IMG/VR virus record: IMGVR_UViG_3300043570_002420
Location: 1 to 25,331 of that record
Length of the DNA: 25,331 nucleotides
Direction: 5' to 3' (one strand)
DNA from: a virus
Below the pieces are notes generated by a model. That model worked only from the letters and a program-made list of their open reading frames with translations. It did no database searches and had not been told where the DNA came from. The first letter of the stretch is position 1; each line of letters begins with the position of its first letter. Below are positions 13,719-20,916 of this stretch, one piece after another. Made by a program: the position numbers and the translations under genes.

Positions 13719-14044
13719 AATTCATCTTTTTTTGCTTTAATGTGTTTACAATCACCTCGGTGGAAGCTTTTTGATGGACATGTACAATTCCAAGATCCAT
13801 TAGTATCTGAAACTGTATAAGTTACACCAGCTTTAGAACCATTTACCTGCCATTCTTTTTTAGGTGACTCTGGTCGAGTTTCTTTTTTAGGTACATTAAC
13901 TGCTGCCTCAAACTTAATTTGCTCTCTAGTAGTACCATCTGGCACAGGATGCCAGCCTGGACATACATATGTACCTGATAGAGTCTTAACTATGGCAAAA
14001 ACATCACCATAAAAAGTACTGCGAGGAAATGTATAAATTTTCAT
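13700..14044 (-). CDS. SWIM-type zinc-finger protein
   Basis: A 114-aa protein whose C-terminal part reads WNCTCPSKSFHRGDCKHIKA (about residues 84-103): C-x-C-x(n)-C-x-H, the SWIM zinc-binding motif. SWIM domains bind DNA or proteins. The preceding WQVNGSKAGVTYTVSD strand is typical of small phage SWIM proteins. The N-terminal part includes TYVCPGWHPVP and is of unknown fold. No enzymatic domain is attached. Confidence 0.8.
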   Translation of the reverse strand: MKIYTFPRSTFYGDVFAIVKTLSGTYVCPGWHPVPDGTTREQIKFEAAVNVPKKETRPESPKKEWQVNGSKAGVTYTVSDTNGSWNCTCPSKSFHRGDCKHIKAKKDELLITLS

Positions 14045-14046
14045 GA

Positions 14047-14271
14047 TTATCGTTCTAGGATTACAAATTCACCAAATGCATTATCAAAAACCTCTAAAAG
14101 ATGTTCATAGTCACTTGACATCATATCGGTAATAAGTGAAGCACCTCTGTCCTTCCAACCCAATTGAGTTGCAAATCGTTTAGCATAAGCCATAAGAGCA
14201 AATGCATTACCATCAGGTCCTGTTAAATCAATAATAATTGGTCCGTTTTTCTCTTGTTTTTCTCTGATCAT
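14047..14271 (-). CDS. Conserved small phage protein, unknown
   Basis: A 74-aa protein: IIIDLTGPDGNAFALMAYAK, then MMSSDYEHLLEVFDNAFGEF. The IDLTGPDGNAF...SDYEHLLEVFD layout is a recurring small phage protein of unknown function, from memory. First gene after a promoter cassette. Confidence 0.75.
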   Translation of the reverse strand: MIREKQEKNGPIIIDLTGPDGNAFALMAYAKRFATQLGWKDRGASLITDMMSSDYEHLLEVFDNAFGEFVILER

Positions 14272-14279
14272 TTTGTTTA

Positions 14280-14361
14280 TCTTTTAATTACTAAGCTAAT
14301 ATACAAAAAAAAGCCCAAACTAAAAAATTTGGGCTCAACTATTTTTAAAAAAGTTACGAAC
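14280..14361 (-). promoter_or_regulatory. Promoter cassette, 48-base spacing, with hairpin
   Basis: Minus strand: TGTTCGTAAC box (14353-14361), 48 bases with hairpin, GTATATTAGC (core 14298-14304), TTAGTAATTAAAAG, then the gene at 14271. The leader has AGTAATT where others have TATAATT. Confidence 0.6.
14312..14335 (-). terminator. Hairpin terminator inside cassette
   Basis: Perfect eight-base stem AGCCCAAA / TTTGGGCT followed by a run of T on the minus strand. The stem differs from those at 6059 and 18028 (AGCCAAAC), so the pairing is kept while the bases change. Confidence 0.75.
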
Positions 14362-14364
14362 AAT

Positions 14365-14625
14365 TTACATTCTAAGTTTAAATTCCTTTAAATATTGACA
14401 TTTTTCGTACTCTTCTTGCTTTTCAAAGTATTTGATCATTTCATCTATTTGATGTTCTGTTGGTTCTTGATCAGTTTCTACAAAAAATTCAGGAATTAAA
14501 TCTTCTGGAAAATCACCGCCTTGATGTACAGTAATAAAACATATACATGTTAATATTTGCATAAGTGTTACATTGCCACTTATGATTTCATAACTGTTTT
14601 CAATAGCTTTACCTCGGTTTCTCAT
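14365..14625 (-). CDS. Unknown 86-aa protein
   Basis: Acidic, mostly helical protein starting MRNRGKAIENSYEIISGNVT; it has FPEDLIPEFFVETDQEPTEH in the middle. Its stop lies three bases before the conserved promoter box. No family recognised. Confidence 0.65.
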   Translation of the reverse strand: MRNRGKAIENSYEIISGNVTLMQILTCICFITVHQGGDFPEDLIPEFFVETDQEPTEHQIDEMIKYFEKQEEYEKCQYLKEFKLRM

Positions 14626-14628
14626 GCT

Positions 14629-15273
14629 TTACCAATTTTTCTTGTAATTCACATCATCAACCCATGAGAATAAACGAGTCTCTTCAACATCATGTAAGAT
14701 AATAGTCTTATCAGTTACCTTATCATTATAAAAATATTCATAATTAAATAGTGCAACATCCAAATCCATTTTTTCAATAATCTTATTGTTAAATGTTTTA
14801 CAACCATGTGCCCATGTTATTCTATCATAGACACCAAGACATTCATTGATAATTCTACTTTGAGGCGTAGATCCATATACAGTACAATCAATAAGAGTAT
14901 TGTGTTCTTGAGTGGGTTTCATTCCAGCAAAAAATGTATGTTCCTCTGAAAGTTGTTCCAATATTATATCAAATGGTCTAATAGGTTTTGCATCAATATC
15001 ACAATAAACACCACCAAAATCTCTAAGTAAAAGAAGTCTAACTCTGTCAGCAATAAATGCCCATTTATAAACTTCTGGTTCCTTTACATAATTTTGTAAA
15101 AATGGATCATCTTTGTAAAGATCATTGAAAATATCATCATGACTCCACAGCTTATATTCCCAATCTGGATGCATTGCTTGCATCTCTTCACCAAATCTTT
15201 TACACCAGTCCGGTACTTCTTTATAGCCAATCCAAACTTGATGCAGTTTCTTTGGTATTTTATTTCCTGCCAT
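14629..15273 (-). CDS. GT32-like glycosyltransferase (DXD sugar-transferase)
   Basis: A 214-aa protein starting with KIPKKLHQVWIGYKEVPDWC (typical of the Och1/GT32 group, IPKxIHQxW), HPDWEYKLWSHDD, and FIADRVRLLLLRDFGGVYCD followed by IDAKP: the DXD motif (DID) that binds the metal and nucleotide-sugar. These enzymes move a hexose to an acceptor in glycan synthesis. In a phage the acceptor could be modified DNA bases, virion glycans or host surface polysaccharide. Length is short but includes the whole catalytic core. Confidence 0.88.
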   Translation of the reverse strand: MAGNKIPKKLHQVWIGYKEVPDWCKRFGEEMQAMHPDWEYKLWSHDDIFNDLYKDDPFLQNYVKEPEVYKWAFIADRVRLLLLRDFGGVYCDIDAKPIRPFDIILEQLSEEHTFFAGMKPTQEHNTLIDCTVYGSTPQSRIINECLGVYDRITWAHGCKTFNNKIIEKMDLDVALFNYEYFYNDKVTDKTIILHDVEETRLFSWVDDVNYKKNW

Positions 15274-15278
15274 AGAAT

Positions 15279-15494
15279 TTATTTATTTTTAGACCAAACT
15301 AATTTTGCATCCACATGTACATTTATGACATTAGGATTCTTGTTTAGAATTGCATTAATATATGCTGTTGGATTTTTAACCTTATCATATGCCTTGGTTT
15401 CACCATTAGACAATTCTACAACTACTGTTGAACCGCCTGGAGTTAGACTTAAATTGTTTGTTCTAAACTCGTCACTTACGTAATATCCGCTCAT
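15279..15494 (-). CDS. Unknown 71-aa protein
   Basis: Starts MSGYYVSDEFRTNNLSLTPG, then a beta-rich part VVVELSNGETKAYDKVKNPT and NVINVHVDAKLVW. Stop and start lie five bases from the glycosyltransferase start and two from the upstream gene. No family recognised. Confidence 0.65.
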   Translation of the reverse strand: MSGYYVSDEFRTNNLSLTPGGSTVVVELSNGETKAYDKVKNPTAYINAILNKNPNVINVHVDAKLVWSKNK

Positions 15495-15496
15495 AA

Positions 15497-16084
15497 TTAT
15501 TTTATATATTTAAATAGATTTAATACCTCTGGGCACTCAAATCTTTCTGGGTGCCATTGAACTGCAATGATTTTAAGTTCTTCATCTTCTATGGCTTCTG
15601 GAATCCAACCACCATCAAAAGACATATGAGTCACGTTAAAATTATCTGCAATAATTGAGCACCATTGATGATGCCTAGAATTAACTTCAAACATTACATC
15701 GTCTAGATTTTTGATGTAATGAAATTGTGATTCTCTTTCACTATGATCCTCATCATCTGAGAATTCATCACTTTGATGATATTCTGCTATTCTGTCTTTT
15801 AGATCTTCAACCTTACCACCAAAATAGTGATTCAATATTTGCATGCCACGACAAACTCCTATAATTGGTTGTTGTGCATCTAATGCCATTTTTATCCAAC
15901 CAAGTTCACGTCGATCTCTTTCAGGATTTTTACCAATATCTGCACCTCCACATAACATTAATGGAGCATCTATCTTTTTATACCTAAGATCTATCATAAT
16001 AGGTTCAAAACCCTTTGATATAATCCAATCAATATATGCTCTTCCTTCTATTTCACCTTTCGGCGGTGCAACGAATACTTTCAA
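15497..16084 (-). CDS. Class I glutamine amidotransferase-like, peptidase C26 (gamma-glutamyl-GABA hydrolase type)
   Basis: A 195-aa protein. LMLCGGADIG (43-52), IIGVCRGMQILN (74-85) with nucleophile Cys78, the RHHQW segment (138-142), and VQWHPER (175-181) with His178 and Glu180: a complete catalytic triad. The single-domain layout matches PuuD-like gamma-glutamyl hydrolases, which release glutamate from gamma-glutamyl amides. Stand-alone amidotransferase domains can also feed ammonia to a partner synthetase, but none is seen here. Possible role in modifying a gamma-glutamyl metabolite or protein; unclear in a phage. Confidence 0.9.
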   Translation of the reverse strand: MKVFVAPPKGEIEGRAYIDWIISKGFEPIMIDLRYKKIDAPLMLCGGADIGKNPERDRRELGWIKMALDAQQPIIGVCRGMQILNHYFGGKVEDLKDRIAEYHQSDEFSDDEDHSERESQFHYIKNLDDVMFEVNSRHHQWCSIIADNFNVTHMSFDGGWIPEAIEDEELKIIAVQWHPERFECPEVLNLFKYIK

Positions 16085-16089
16085 ACCTT

Positions 16090-16326
16090 TTATTTTTTTA
16101 TGATAACTTGTCTAATTCTGTCAAATATTTTCTTTAAATCTTCTTCAGAATCAAATGACCATTGTTCAGTACTTAGTGTAAAGAAGCATCCACTATCTCG
16201 GTCAATACCAAGACTTGATTGTGCTTTAACTTCTAAGAATTCATAATCATTATTACCATCTAGACAATGTGAATCTTGTGAGAATCTAAAAGTTGCCTCT
16301 TCTAAAATTAGTCCTTGCTCTTCCAT
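16090..16326 (-). CDS. Unknown 78-aa protein
   Basis: Acidic N-terminal half, FRFSQDSHCLDGNNDYEFLE, then FTLSTEQWSFDSEEDLKKIF. The general look (a strand-rich small domain ending in a helix) suits a small structural or regulatory phage protein. No family recognised. Confidence 0.65.
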   Translation of the reverse strand: MEEQGLILEEATFRFSQDSHCLDGNNDYEFLEVKAQSSLGIDRDSGCFFTLSTEQWSFDSEEDLKKIFDRIRQVIIKK

Positions 16327-16337
16327 ATTAGTTATAT

Positions 16338-17630
16338 TTAAAAATCTCTTTCAGTTTCATAAATAGCTTTTATAGTTGGAAATCTTAAACTAGTTCCACC
16401 ATTTTGATTATGTGTTTCTTCAAAATATTGAACCGTAACTTGTTTACCAATAATATCGCTAGGATTGTTAAAATAATGACGTCGTTGTTCGTGATTAAAA
16501 CCACTACCAACTTGAACTCGGTATCCTTTATGTTCAATGATAATATTTTTTAACATCAATTCAGAAACTTCTGAACCATCAACAATAACTCGCTGTATAT
16601 CATGCTCAACATCTACCACAATATACTCTGCATCATGGAATGATTTTACTTTAAGTACTTCGTCAGATCTTTTACCTTTGTAAGTTGTATTCTTACGTAA
16701 CATAAGTCCTTCCCAACCTTCGTTTTTAGAATGCTCTAATAAACTAGCAAACATATCGTCTGCACACATGAATTGATCTAAGACTGAAACACCTGTTAAA
16801 CCTTCTGGAACAATGCTTTCAATGTTTGCGATACGTTGACCAAATTTAGTAGTTGAAACTTTAGATTCAAACTCTTTGATTGTTAAGTGGTCAAAAATAT
16901 AATAATGTGGTTGTTTGATTGTGTAATCTTTACGTTTGATCTCTTTCATAATACTTGTGAAATCTTCGTTTCCATTTGCATCTACAATACAAATCTCACC
17001 ATCTAATACAGTATTAATAAGACCAAGTTGTCTAATAGAAGGCTTAAGATTATCAAGTGTTAAGAATTCATTTCCTACACGAGAATAAAATCTAGGTTCA
17101 CCTTGACCATCTATAATGCATACACATCGACATCCATCTAATTTACGACTAACAAACCAACCATCTGACCATTTAACTTTCTTTTGAGTTTTTTCGTCAT
17201 AAGCTTTTGCTAATGCAACGTCAAATGTAGGAATAAGACCTGGGATTGCAGTATTGATCATGGATGCTGTAGCTCTCGTTTTAAGATTACGATCAATGAC
17301 ATTAAAGATTAGCTCCTCGGATTCAGGATATGCGCCAACAAACGCATTGACTGCTTGAATAGCGGAGTGGCCAGTAATATTACGATCATTAAGGTCGTCG
17401 AGCAAACTAAAAAGATTGCTATACATGTTTTCTGGAGCAACCAAGTCGCTGCGTTTTTTACAAGTTTCTGAAGTAACATAATATTGTTTAAAAGTATTAT
17501 ATGTATACTCCAATACTTTGCGAATTGCCAGATTGTCAGCATATGCCTTTAATACGTTCAATTTGTCAGTATTACTATTTGTAGAATTTTGAGCATCTAC
17601 GAACTCTTGTATTTGTTTTAAATCTTGCAT
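16338..17630 (-). CDS. ATP-dependent DNA ligase
   Basis: A 430-aa enzyme. Motif I is SRKLDGCRCV with Lys163 as adenylated residue; LDGEICI (209-215) is motif III-like with Glu212; EGLMLRK (307-313) is motif IV; VLKVKSF (325-331) is motif V; a C-terminal OB domain ends with SLRFPTIKAIY (414-424), the motif VI region. It seals nicks in duplex DNA using ATP. The 160-aa N-terminal helical region before motif I fits the DNA-binding domain of phage ligases. All key motifs are intact. Confidence 0.95.
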   Translation of the reverse strand: MQDLKQIQEFVDAQNSTNSNTDKLNVLKAYADNLAIRKVLEYTYNTFKQYYVTSETCKKRSDLVAPENMYSNLFSLLDDLNDRNITGHSAIQAVNAFVGAYPESEELIFNVIDRNLKTRATASMINTAIPGLIPTFDVALAKAYDEKTQKKVKWSDGWFVSRKLDGCRCVCIIDGQGEPRFYSRVGNEFLTLDNLKPSIRQLGLINTVLDGEICIVDANGNEDFTSIMKEIKRKDYTIKQPHYYIFDHLTIKEFESKVSTTKFGQRIANIESIVPEGLTGVSVLDQFMCADDMFASLLEHSKNEGWEGLMLRKNTTYKGKRSDEVLKVKSFHDAEYIVVDVEHDIQRVIVDGSEVSELMLKNIIIEHKGYRVQVGSGFNHEQRRHYFNNPSDIIGKQVTVQYFEETHNQNGGTSLRFPTIKAIYETERDF

Positions 17631-17785
17631 TATTCTTCTGTTTTATCTTCGATTACTAAATATTTTTGACCACCTTCTAATTCTTTAACTGTACCACTTT
17701 CAATAAGTGTTTTAACATAATTAGGATTTTCTTTGTTTAAAAATGCCAACATCTGAATTGTAGGCTCCATGTAAATTACTTTCAT
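17630..17785 (-). CDS. Small protein, unknown
   Basis: A 51-aa protein starting MKVIYMEPTIQMLAFLNKEN; it then has ESGTVKELEGGQKYLVIEDK. Its stop overlaps the ligase start (TAATG), so the two are coupled. The short helix-strand content gives no family. Confidence 0.65.
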   Translation of the reverse strand: MKVIYMEPTIQMLAFLNKENPNYVKTLIESGTVKELEGGQKYLVIEDKTEE

Positions 17786-17805
17786 ATTATATGTGAATTA
17801 TTTAA

Positions 17806-17985
17806 TTAAGCTGGATAAAGACCAAAAATAAGAGTTTCACGTCTAGCCGCTTTTTCGCGTTCCATGAAATAACTTAACTTGGCAGTATAGTAATTCAAAT
17901 CTTCGATATCTAAGTTTTCAATTGCTTGATTAACTTTGTAACGATAGTAACTAATTTTGTCTGAATAATCTTTTTTAGTGCTCAT
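17806..17985 (-). CDS. Unknown 59-aa protein
   Basis: Starts MSTKKDYSDKISYYRYKVNQ and is predicted helical (AIENLDIEDLNYYTAKLSYF). The longer open frame upstream (to 18078) would run through the promoter core and terminator and is hydrophobic by accident; the ATG at 17985, directly after the A-rich leader, is the right start. No family recognised. Confidence 0.7.
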   Translation of the reverse strand: MSTKKDYSDKISYYRYKVNQAIENLDIEDLNYYTAKLSYFMEREKAARRETLIFGLYPA

Positions 17986-17995
17986 ATTTTGTTTG

Positions 17996-18076
17996 TTTTT
18001 AATTATAGAGTAAATATACACAAAAAAAGCCAAACAAAAAAATGTTTGGCTAATTATTTTTAAAAAAGTTACGAAC
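17996..18076 (-). promoter_or_regulatory. Promoter cassette, 48-base spacing, with hairpin
   Basis: Minus strand: TGTTCGTAAC box (18068-18076), 48 bases with hairpin, GTATATTTAC (core 18013-18019), TCTATAATTAAAAAC, then the 59-aa gene. It separates the DUF2589 region from the ligase region. Confidence 0.65.
18028..18051 (-). terminator. Hairpin terminator inside cassette
   Basis: Perfect stem AGCCAAAC / GTTTGGCT followed by seven T on the minus strand; ends the transcript of the upstream 160-aa gene. Confidence 0.75.
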
Positions 18077-18078
18077 AA

Positions 18079-18561
18079 TTAGACCGTTTTATTATCACTT
18101 GTAATCATTCTTTGAATATATTGATCCACTAGTCTACTAACCGCTTCTGGTTTATCGTCTGATGTAAATTTAACTTTGATTTTTGCCATACCAGAATTAT
18201 TGGTGTTTGTAGCACCTGAATCTACTTCAATTCCACCAAGATTATGTTTATAACCTTTCTTTCTAAAAAGACCTAGTATTGATTGTTTAACTTTAGAAAC
18301 TGGATCATCAGTGTTTCCAAAAACTAATCTTGTTTCAAATTCTATATCTAATTCACTAAGTCCAATCGATGAATGATCTGCTAAAATATAAAGAGGAACA
18401 GTAACAGTCTTTTCTCCTACTTTAAAATCTATTGTTTTTGGAACACCATTATCAAAATAATTGGCCAAAGAATTTATGTGTTGTTTTTCACTAATTCCTT
18501 GTGCAACCATTGCTGCTTCTAAAAGACCACCGAGAAGCTCTTCAATATTTAATTTAGACAT
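18079..18561 (-). CDS. DUF2589-like protein (second copy)
   Basis: A 160-aa protein when started at MSKLNIEELLGGLLEAAMVA (ATG 18561); ten further codons upstream lie in the leader and are rejected. VPLYILADHSSIGLSELDIE and AKIKVKFTSDDKPEAVSRLV match the layout of the DUF2589 fold: helix, proline-rich strand, beta sheet and a short terminal helix. It follows the clearer DUF2589 protein, separated by a terminator. Family function is unknown; members usually occur in pairs, as here. Confidence 0.65.
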   Translation of the reverse strand: MSKLNIEELLGGLLEAAMVAQGISEKQHINSLANYFDNGVPKTIDFKVGEKTVTVPLYILADHSSIGLSELDIEFETRLVFGNTDDPVSKVKQSILGLFRKKGYKHNLGGIEVDSGATNTNNSGMAKIKVKFTSDDKPEAVSRLVDQYIQRMITSDNKTV

Positions 18562-18587
18562 TTTACATTTATTATTTAATATTATAC

Positions 18588-18618
18588 ACAAAAAAACCCG
18601 ATTGTTTCCAATCGGGTT
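18588..18618 (-). terminator. Terminator between DUF2589-like genes
   Basis: Eight-base G+C-containing stem CCCGATTG / CAATCGGG with loop GAAA and a run of seven T on the minus strand. Strong; stops transcription after the 201-aa gene. Confidence 0.9.
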
Positions 18619-18645
18619 TAAATTTAAAAAATATTTGTTTTAATA

Positions 18646-19251
18646 TTATGCTGGACCGTTAGCGTTCTTAGAAGGCTCGATCAATGATGGCTCTAACATT
18701 TGAGTTAGGTAATCAGAAAGCTTTAACATACCTTCAGTTGGTGGTAATTGCTCAGCATGTACTTTTACATCATACTTAGCTGAATTATCAGTGCTTCTTG
18801 TATTCTCGTGGTGAGCTGCAACGCTTCCTGACATAGTAGCTGAGTATTTCATACCCCAAAATCCACCAGATGCGCTAGCGCTAAAACTTGCAGAAGAATC
18901 TGAAGAATCTTTGTTAACTTCTGATGTTTTAACTTCCATTGTGAAAGCAATATCAGCAGATGTGATTGCTAATGCTGGAAGTGGAACTAAAGGTAACATA
19001 GGTACTTTAGAATAAAGAGTTTTAACTGACTGAGATCCATCAGTAGGATCTGTCATAACTCTTTGCATTTGTACGTCTAAAGATCTAGCGGTAGTATTAC
19101 CATCTTTGTCTGTTACGAATGCTACTTCGTTGATGTATTTCCATGTTACATCGTTTAATTTTGCTTGACCTTTCGCCATACCGACGATTGGTGAAACGAT
19201 AAGGTCTTCAATTGGTAGACCCGTGAATTGAGCTGAAATATCTGCTGCCAT
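18646..19251 (-). CDS. DUF2589 family protein
   Basis: A 201-aa protein. FTGLPIEDLIVSPIVGMAKG (9-28), VPMLPLVPLPALAITSADIA and a C-terminal QLPPTEGMLKLSDYLTQML. Together with the Ser/Ala-rich middle these are the features of DUF2589: an N-terminal helix, a VPLxxVPxPxL strand and a PEGLxRIxDxL terminal helix. Highly ordered codon use (more C-rich than neighbours) suggests strong expression. It lies with a second DUF2589-like protein and a zinc-ribbon protein upstream, near the lysis genes, so a virion or membrane role is possible but unproven. Confidence 0.8.
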   Translation of the reverse strand: MAADISAQFTGLPIEDLIVSPIVGMAKGQAKLNDVTWKYINEVAFVTDKDGNTTARSLDVQMQRVMTDPTDGSQSVKTLYSKVPMLPLVPLPALAITSADIAFTMEVKTSEVNKDSSDSSASFSASASGGFWGMKYSATMSGSVAAHHENTRSTDNSAKYDVKVHAEQLPPTEGMLKLSDYLTQMLEPSLIEPSKNANGPA

Positions 19252-19303
19252 AATTTAGTGTTTTTTATTTTGTTTTATATTATTATAGTATATATCCTAG
19301 AGC
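19252..19303 (-). promoter_or_regulatory. AT-rich leader of the DUF2589 gene
   Basis: Minus strand contains ATATATACTATAATAATATA, then AAAACAAAATAAAAAACAC, before the ATG at 19251. A TATAAT-like element and an A-rich leader suggest a separate promoter, but it is not one of the cassettes. Confidence 0.35.
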
Positions 19304-19507
19304 TTATCCGAATTTTACTAAACCGTTATATTGTTTTTTGATGTCTTCAATTTCTTGTAGAGCTTCTTTAAATGATTCTATGATTTCTTCACTTACTGCA
19401 AAATTAAATACAGTTTGACAACTTGGACAAACTGACATAGGATTTTTAACAATAAAATCTAATGTTATTCCTAGTGGTGTTTGACAATTTGGGCAGGGTA
19501 AAGCCAT
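19304..19507 (-). CDS. Zinc-ribbon protein
   Basis: A 67-aa protein starting MALPCPNCQTPLGI and with VCPSCQTVFNF about 20 residues later: two CxxC knuckles forming a zinc ribbon. The C-terminal half is a helix (EIIESFKEALQEIEDIKKQY). Likely a small structural or nucleic-acid-binding protein; partners unknown. Confidence 0.8.
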   Translation of the reverse strand: MALPCPNCQTPLGITLDFIVKNPMSVCPSCQTVFNFAVSEEIIESFKEALQEIEDIKKQYNGLVKFG

Positions 19508-19556
19508 TTATACTATAGTTTAGGTATTGTATTAAAAATTACAATTTAGTTTCATC

Positions 19557-20162
19557 TTATGCTATATCAGTTGATTCTAGTAAAGTATATGTAAATGCGT
19601 TTCCGTGAATTGCTTTGGCCTTATTAATAAGTACCATAAATTCATTAAAATCCTTTATTTTCTTAAATACTTGACATCCCTCTGACCAGTTTTCCACATA
19701 CATGGATTCACTAGTTGGACTAGATCTATGTCCATTAATTCCAAAAATACCTTCTTGTATGACAGTTTCATTAAAGGACATATCCTTATTTTTATCACGA
19801 TAAACTTTAACGGGTTTAACTTGACGCATTGCCTCGTATTTACCTTGATGTAGACCAACAGCCCACATTCCTCTATATTGTCCAGGAACTACTCTTGCAA
19901 CTCCATTTGGATTTGAAAATTCTTTAACTGCCTTTGTTCCAGGATCGGTTGTAATCATCCAACAATAAAATTTCCATACACCACCTTCTTTAAAAGATAG
20001 GGTCATACAATCATCAAATACATTAGTTACTTTATCAGCAATTGTTGCCGCATTATTTCTAACGCCAACGATATTAACATCAAAGTCTTTTGCACCTTCA
20101 AACCAAACGTATTTTTTTAATTTTACAGCTTTTTCAATCTGCTCTTTAGTGTAACAATTCAT
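19557..20162 (-). CDS. L,D-transpeptidase-like (YkuD-type motif) protein
   Basis: A 201-aa protein. The C-terminal half holds GINGHRSSP (141-149, His145) and NWSEGCQVF (158-166, Ser160/Gly162/Cys163), which is the H...S-x-G-C catalytic pattern of YkuD L,D-transpeptidases and their phage relatives. These form or cut 3-3 peptidoglycan links. Located beside the lysozyme and two membrane proteins, it may help wall degradation. No signal peptide is seen. An unrelated cysteine hydrolase with a convergent motif remains possible. Confidence 0.65.
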   Translation of the reverse strand: MNCYTKEQIEKAVKLKKYVWFEGAKDFDVNIVGVRNNAATIADKVTNVFDDCMTLSFKEGGVWKFYCWMITTDPGTKAVKEFSNPNGVARVVPGQYRGMWAVGLHQGKYEAMRQVKPVKVYRDKNKDMSFNETVIQEGIFGINGHRSSPTSESMYVENWSEGCQVFKKIKDFNEFMVLINKAKAIHGNAFTYTLLESTDIA

Positions 20163-20168
20163 AATTAA

Positions 20169-20456
20169 TTATTTTTTTGATTTTAATTCATCTATTGCAT
20201 CTTGAGTATATTTATCCTGTTGATCCTGAAGATATTTAATTCGATCCAATAAGATTTGTTTATCTTCTTTGTCAGTTTGCTGAATATATGTTTTTTGTTC
20301 TTCATATAGCTTTTGCCAATATGCTACGCGCTCTTCCATCATCACACCTTGATACCAAATTACGGCTAGCATAATTACAATAGTAAATGATTGTTCTTTT
20401 AATTTACTAACGAATACGTCTATAAATCCTTGAGTTGGTGTTTGATTCTCTGCCAT
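20169..20456 (-). CDS. Single-TM, coiled-coil protein (spanin- or holin-like)
   Basis: A 95-aa protein with one TM segment (about residues 24-40, SFTIVIMLAVIWYQGVMM) and a long charged coiled coil (WQKLYEEQKTYIQQTDKEDK onwards). A short cytoplasmic N-terminus, one TM helix and a periplasmic coiled coil is the layout of an inner-membrane spanin; pinholin-like roles are also possible. Its start overlaps the lysozyme stop (TAATG). Confidence 0.6.
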   Translation of the reverse strand: MAENQTPTQGFIDVFVSKLKEQSFTIVIMLAVIWYQGVMMEERVAYWQKLYEEQKTYIQQTDKEDKQILLDRIKYLQDQQDKYTQDAIDELKSKK

Positions 20457-20914
20457 TATGAAAAATATAAATTTGCTTCAGCGGTTCTACGCTTAGTTAA
20501 ACCAGCAAGTGCTTTACCACCAGCCTTGTTCCATTTTAAAAACTCAGCTCTAATAGTAGGATCACTTGGATTAGCATTAACCTTTTTAAGTAAAGTACTT
20601 GATTTTAAATTAGCAGGTCCTAGATTGTAACAAAAACTTACAAGTGCATCAAACTGATTTTGATTAAGAGTATCTATACAATATGCATCAACATACTGTT
20701 CAAAGCTAGAAAGAGACCATGATAATAATTCTACTGCACGTTTTTCTGTAATAATAGGATCTTTTAAAGTTACTTTTGCTTTATTCTCATAAAACGTATT
20801 ACCGTATCCGATTGTCGGTACGTTTGCTGGGCATAAATAAGGTTTTAAATAAAGTCCCTCAGATGATTTGATTAAGTCTAGACCTTTTTGGCCTATTTTA
20901 GTAATTTTTGCCAT
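20456..20914 (-). CDS. GH24-family lysozyme (endolysin)
   Basis: A 152-aa phage-type lysozyme. LIKSSEGLYLKPYLCPAN has the catalytic Glu19, and PTIGYGNT (33-40) follows; in this family many phage members carry Cys (here Cys28) in place of the T4 Asp, as in the CPAGVWTIGYGHT type. NQNQFDALVSFCYNLG (about 85-100) and AGLTKRRTAEANLY at the end complete the fold. It hydrolyses peptidoglycan between MurNAc and GlcNAc. There is no signal peptide, so it needs a holin. Confidence 0.95.
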   Translation of the reverse strand: MAKITKIGQKGLDLIKSSEGLYLKPYLCPANVPTIGYGNTFYENKAKVTLKDPIITEKRAVELLSWSLSSFEQYVDAYCIDTLNQNQFDALVSFCYNLGPANLKSSTLLKKVNANPSDPTIRAEFLKWNKAGGKALAGLTKRRTAEANLYFS

Positions 20915-20916
20915 AA

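Noticed and set aside
17986-18078. Hydrophobic N-terminal extension of the 59-aa protein
   Set aside because: It would be encoded by the terminator and promoter cassette; the apparent TM segment comes from T-rich regulatory sequence.
18562-18591. Ten extra N-terminal codons for the second DUF2589-like protein
   Set aside because: The internal ATG at 18561 begins the conserved helix and has the usual A-rich leader; the extension lies in the leader just after the terminator.
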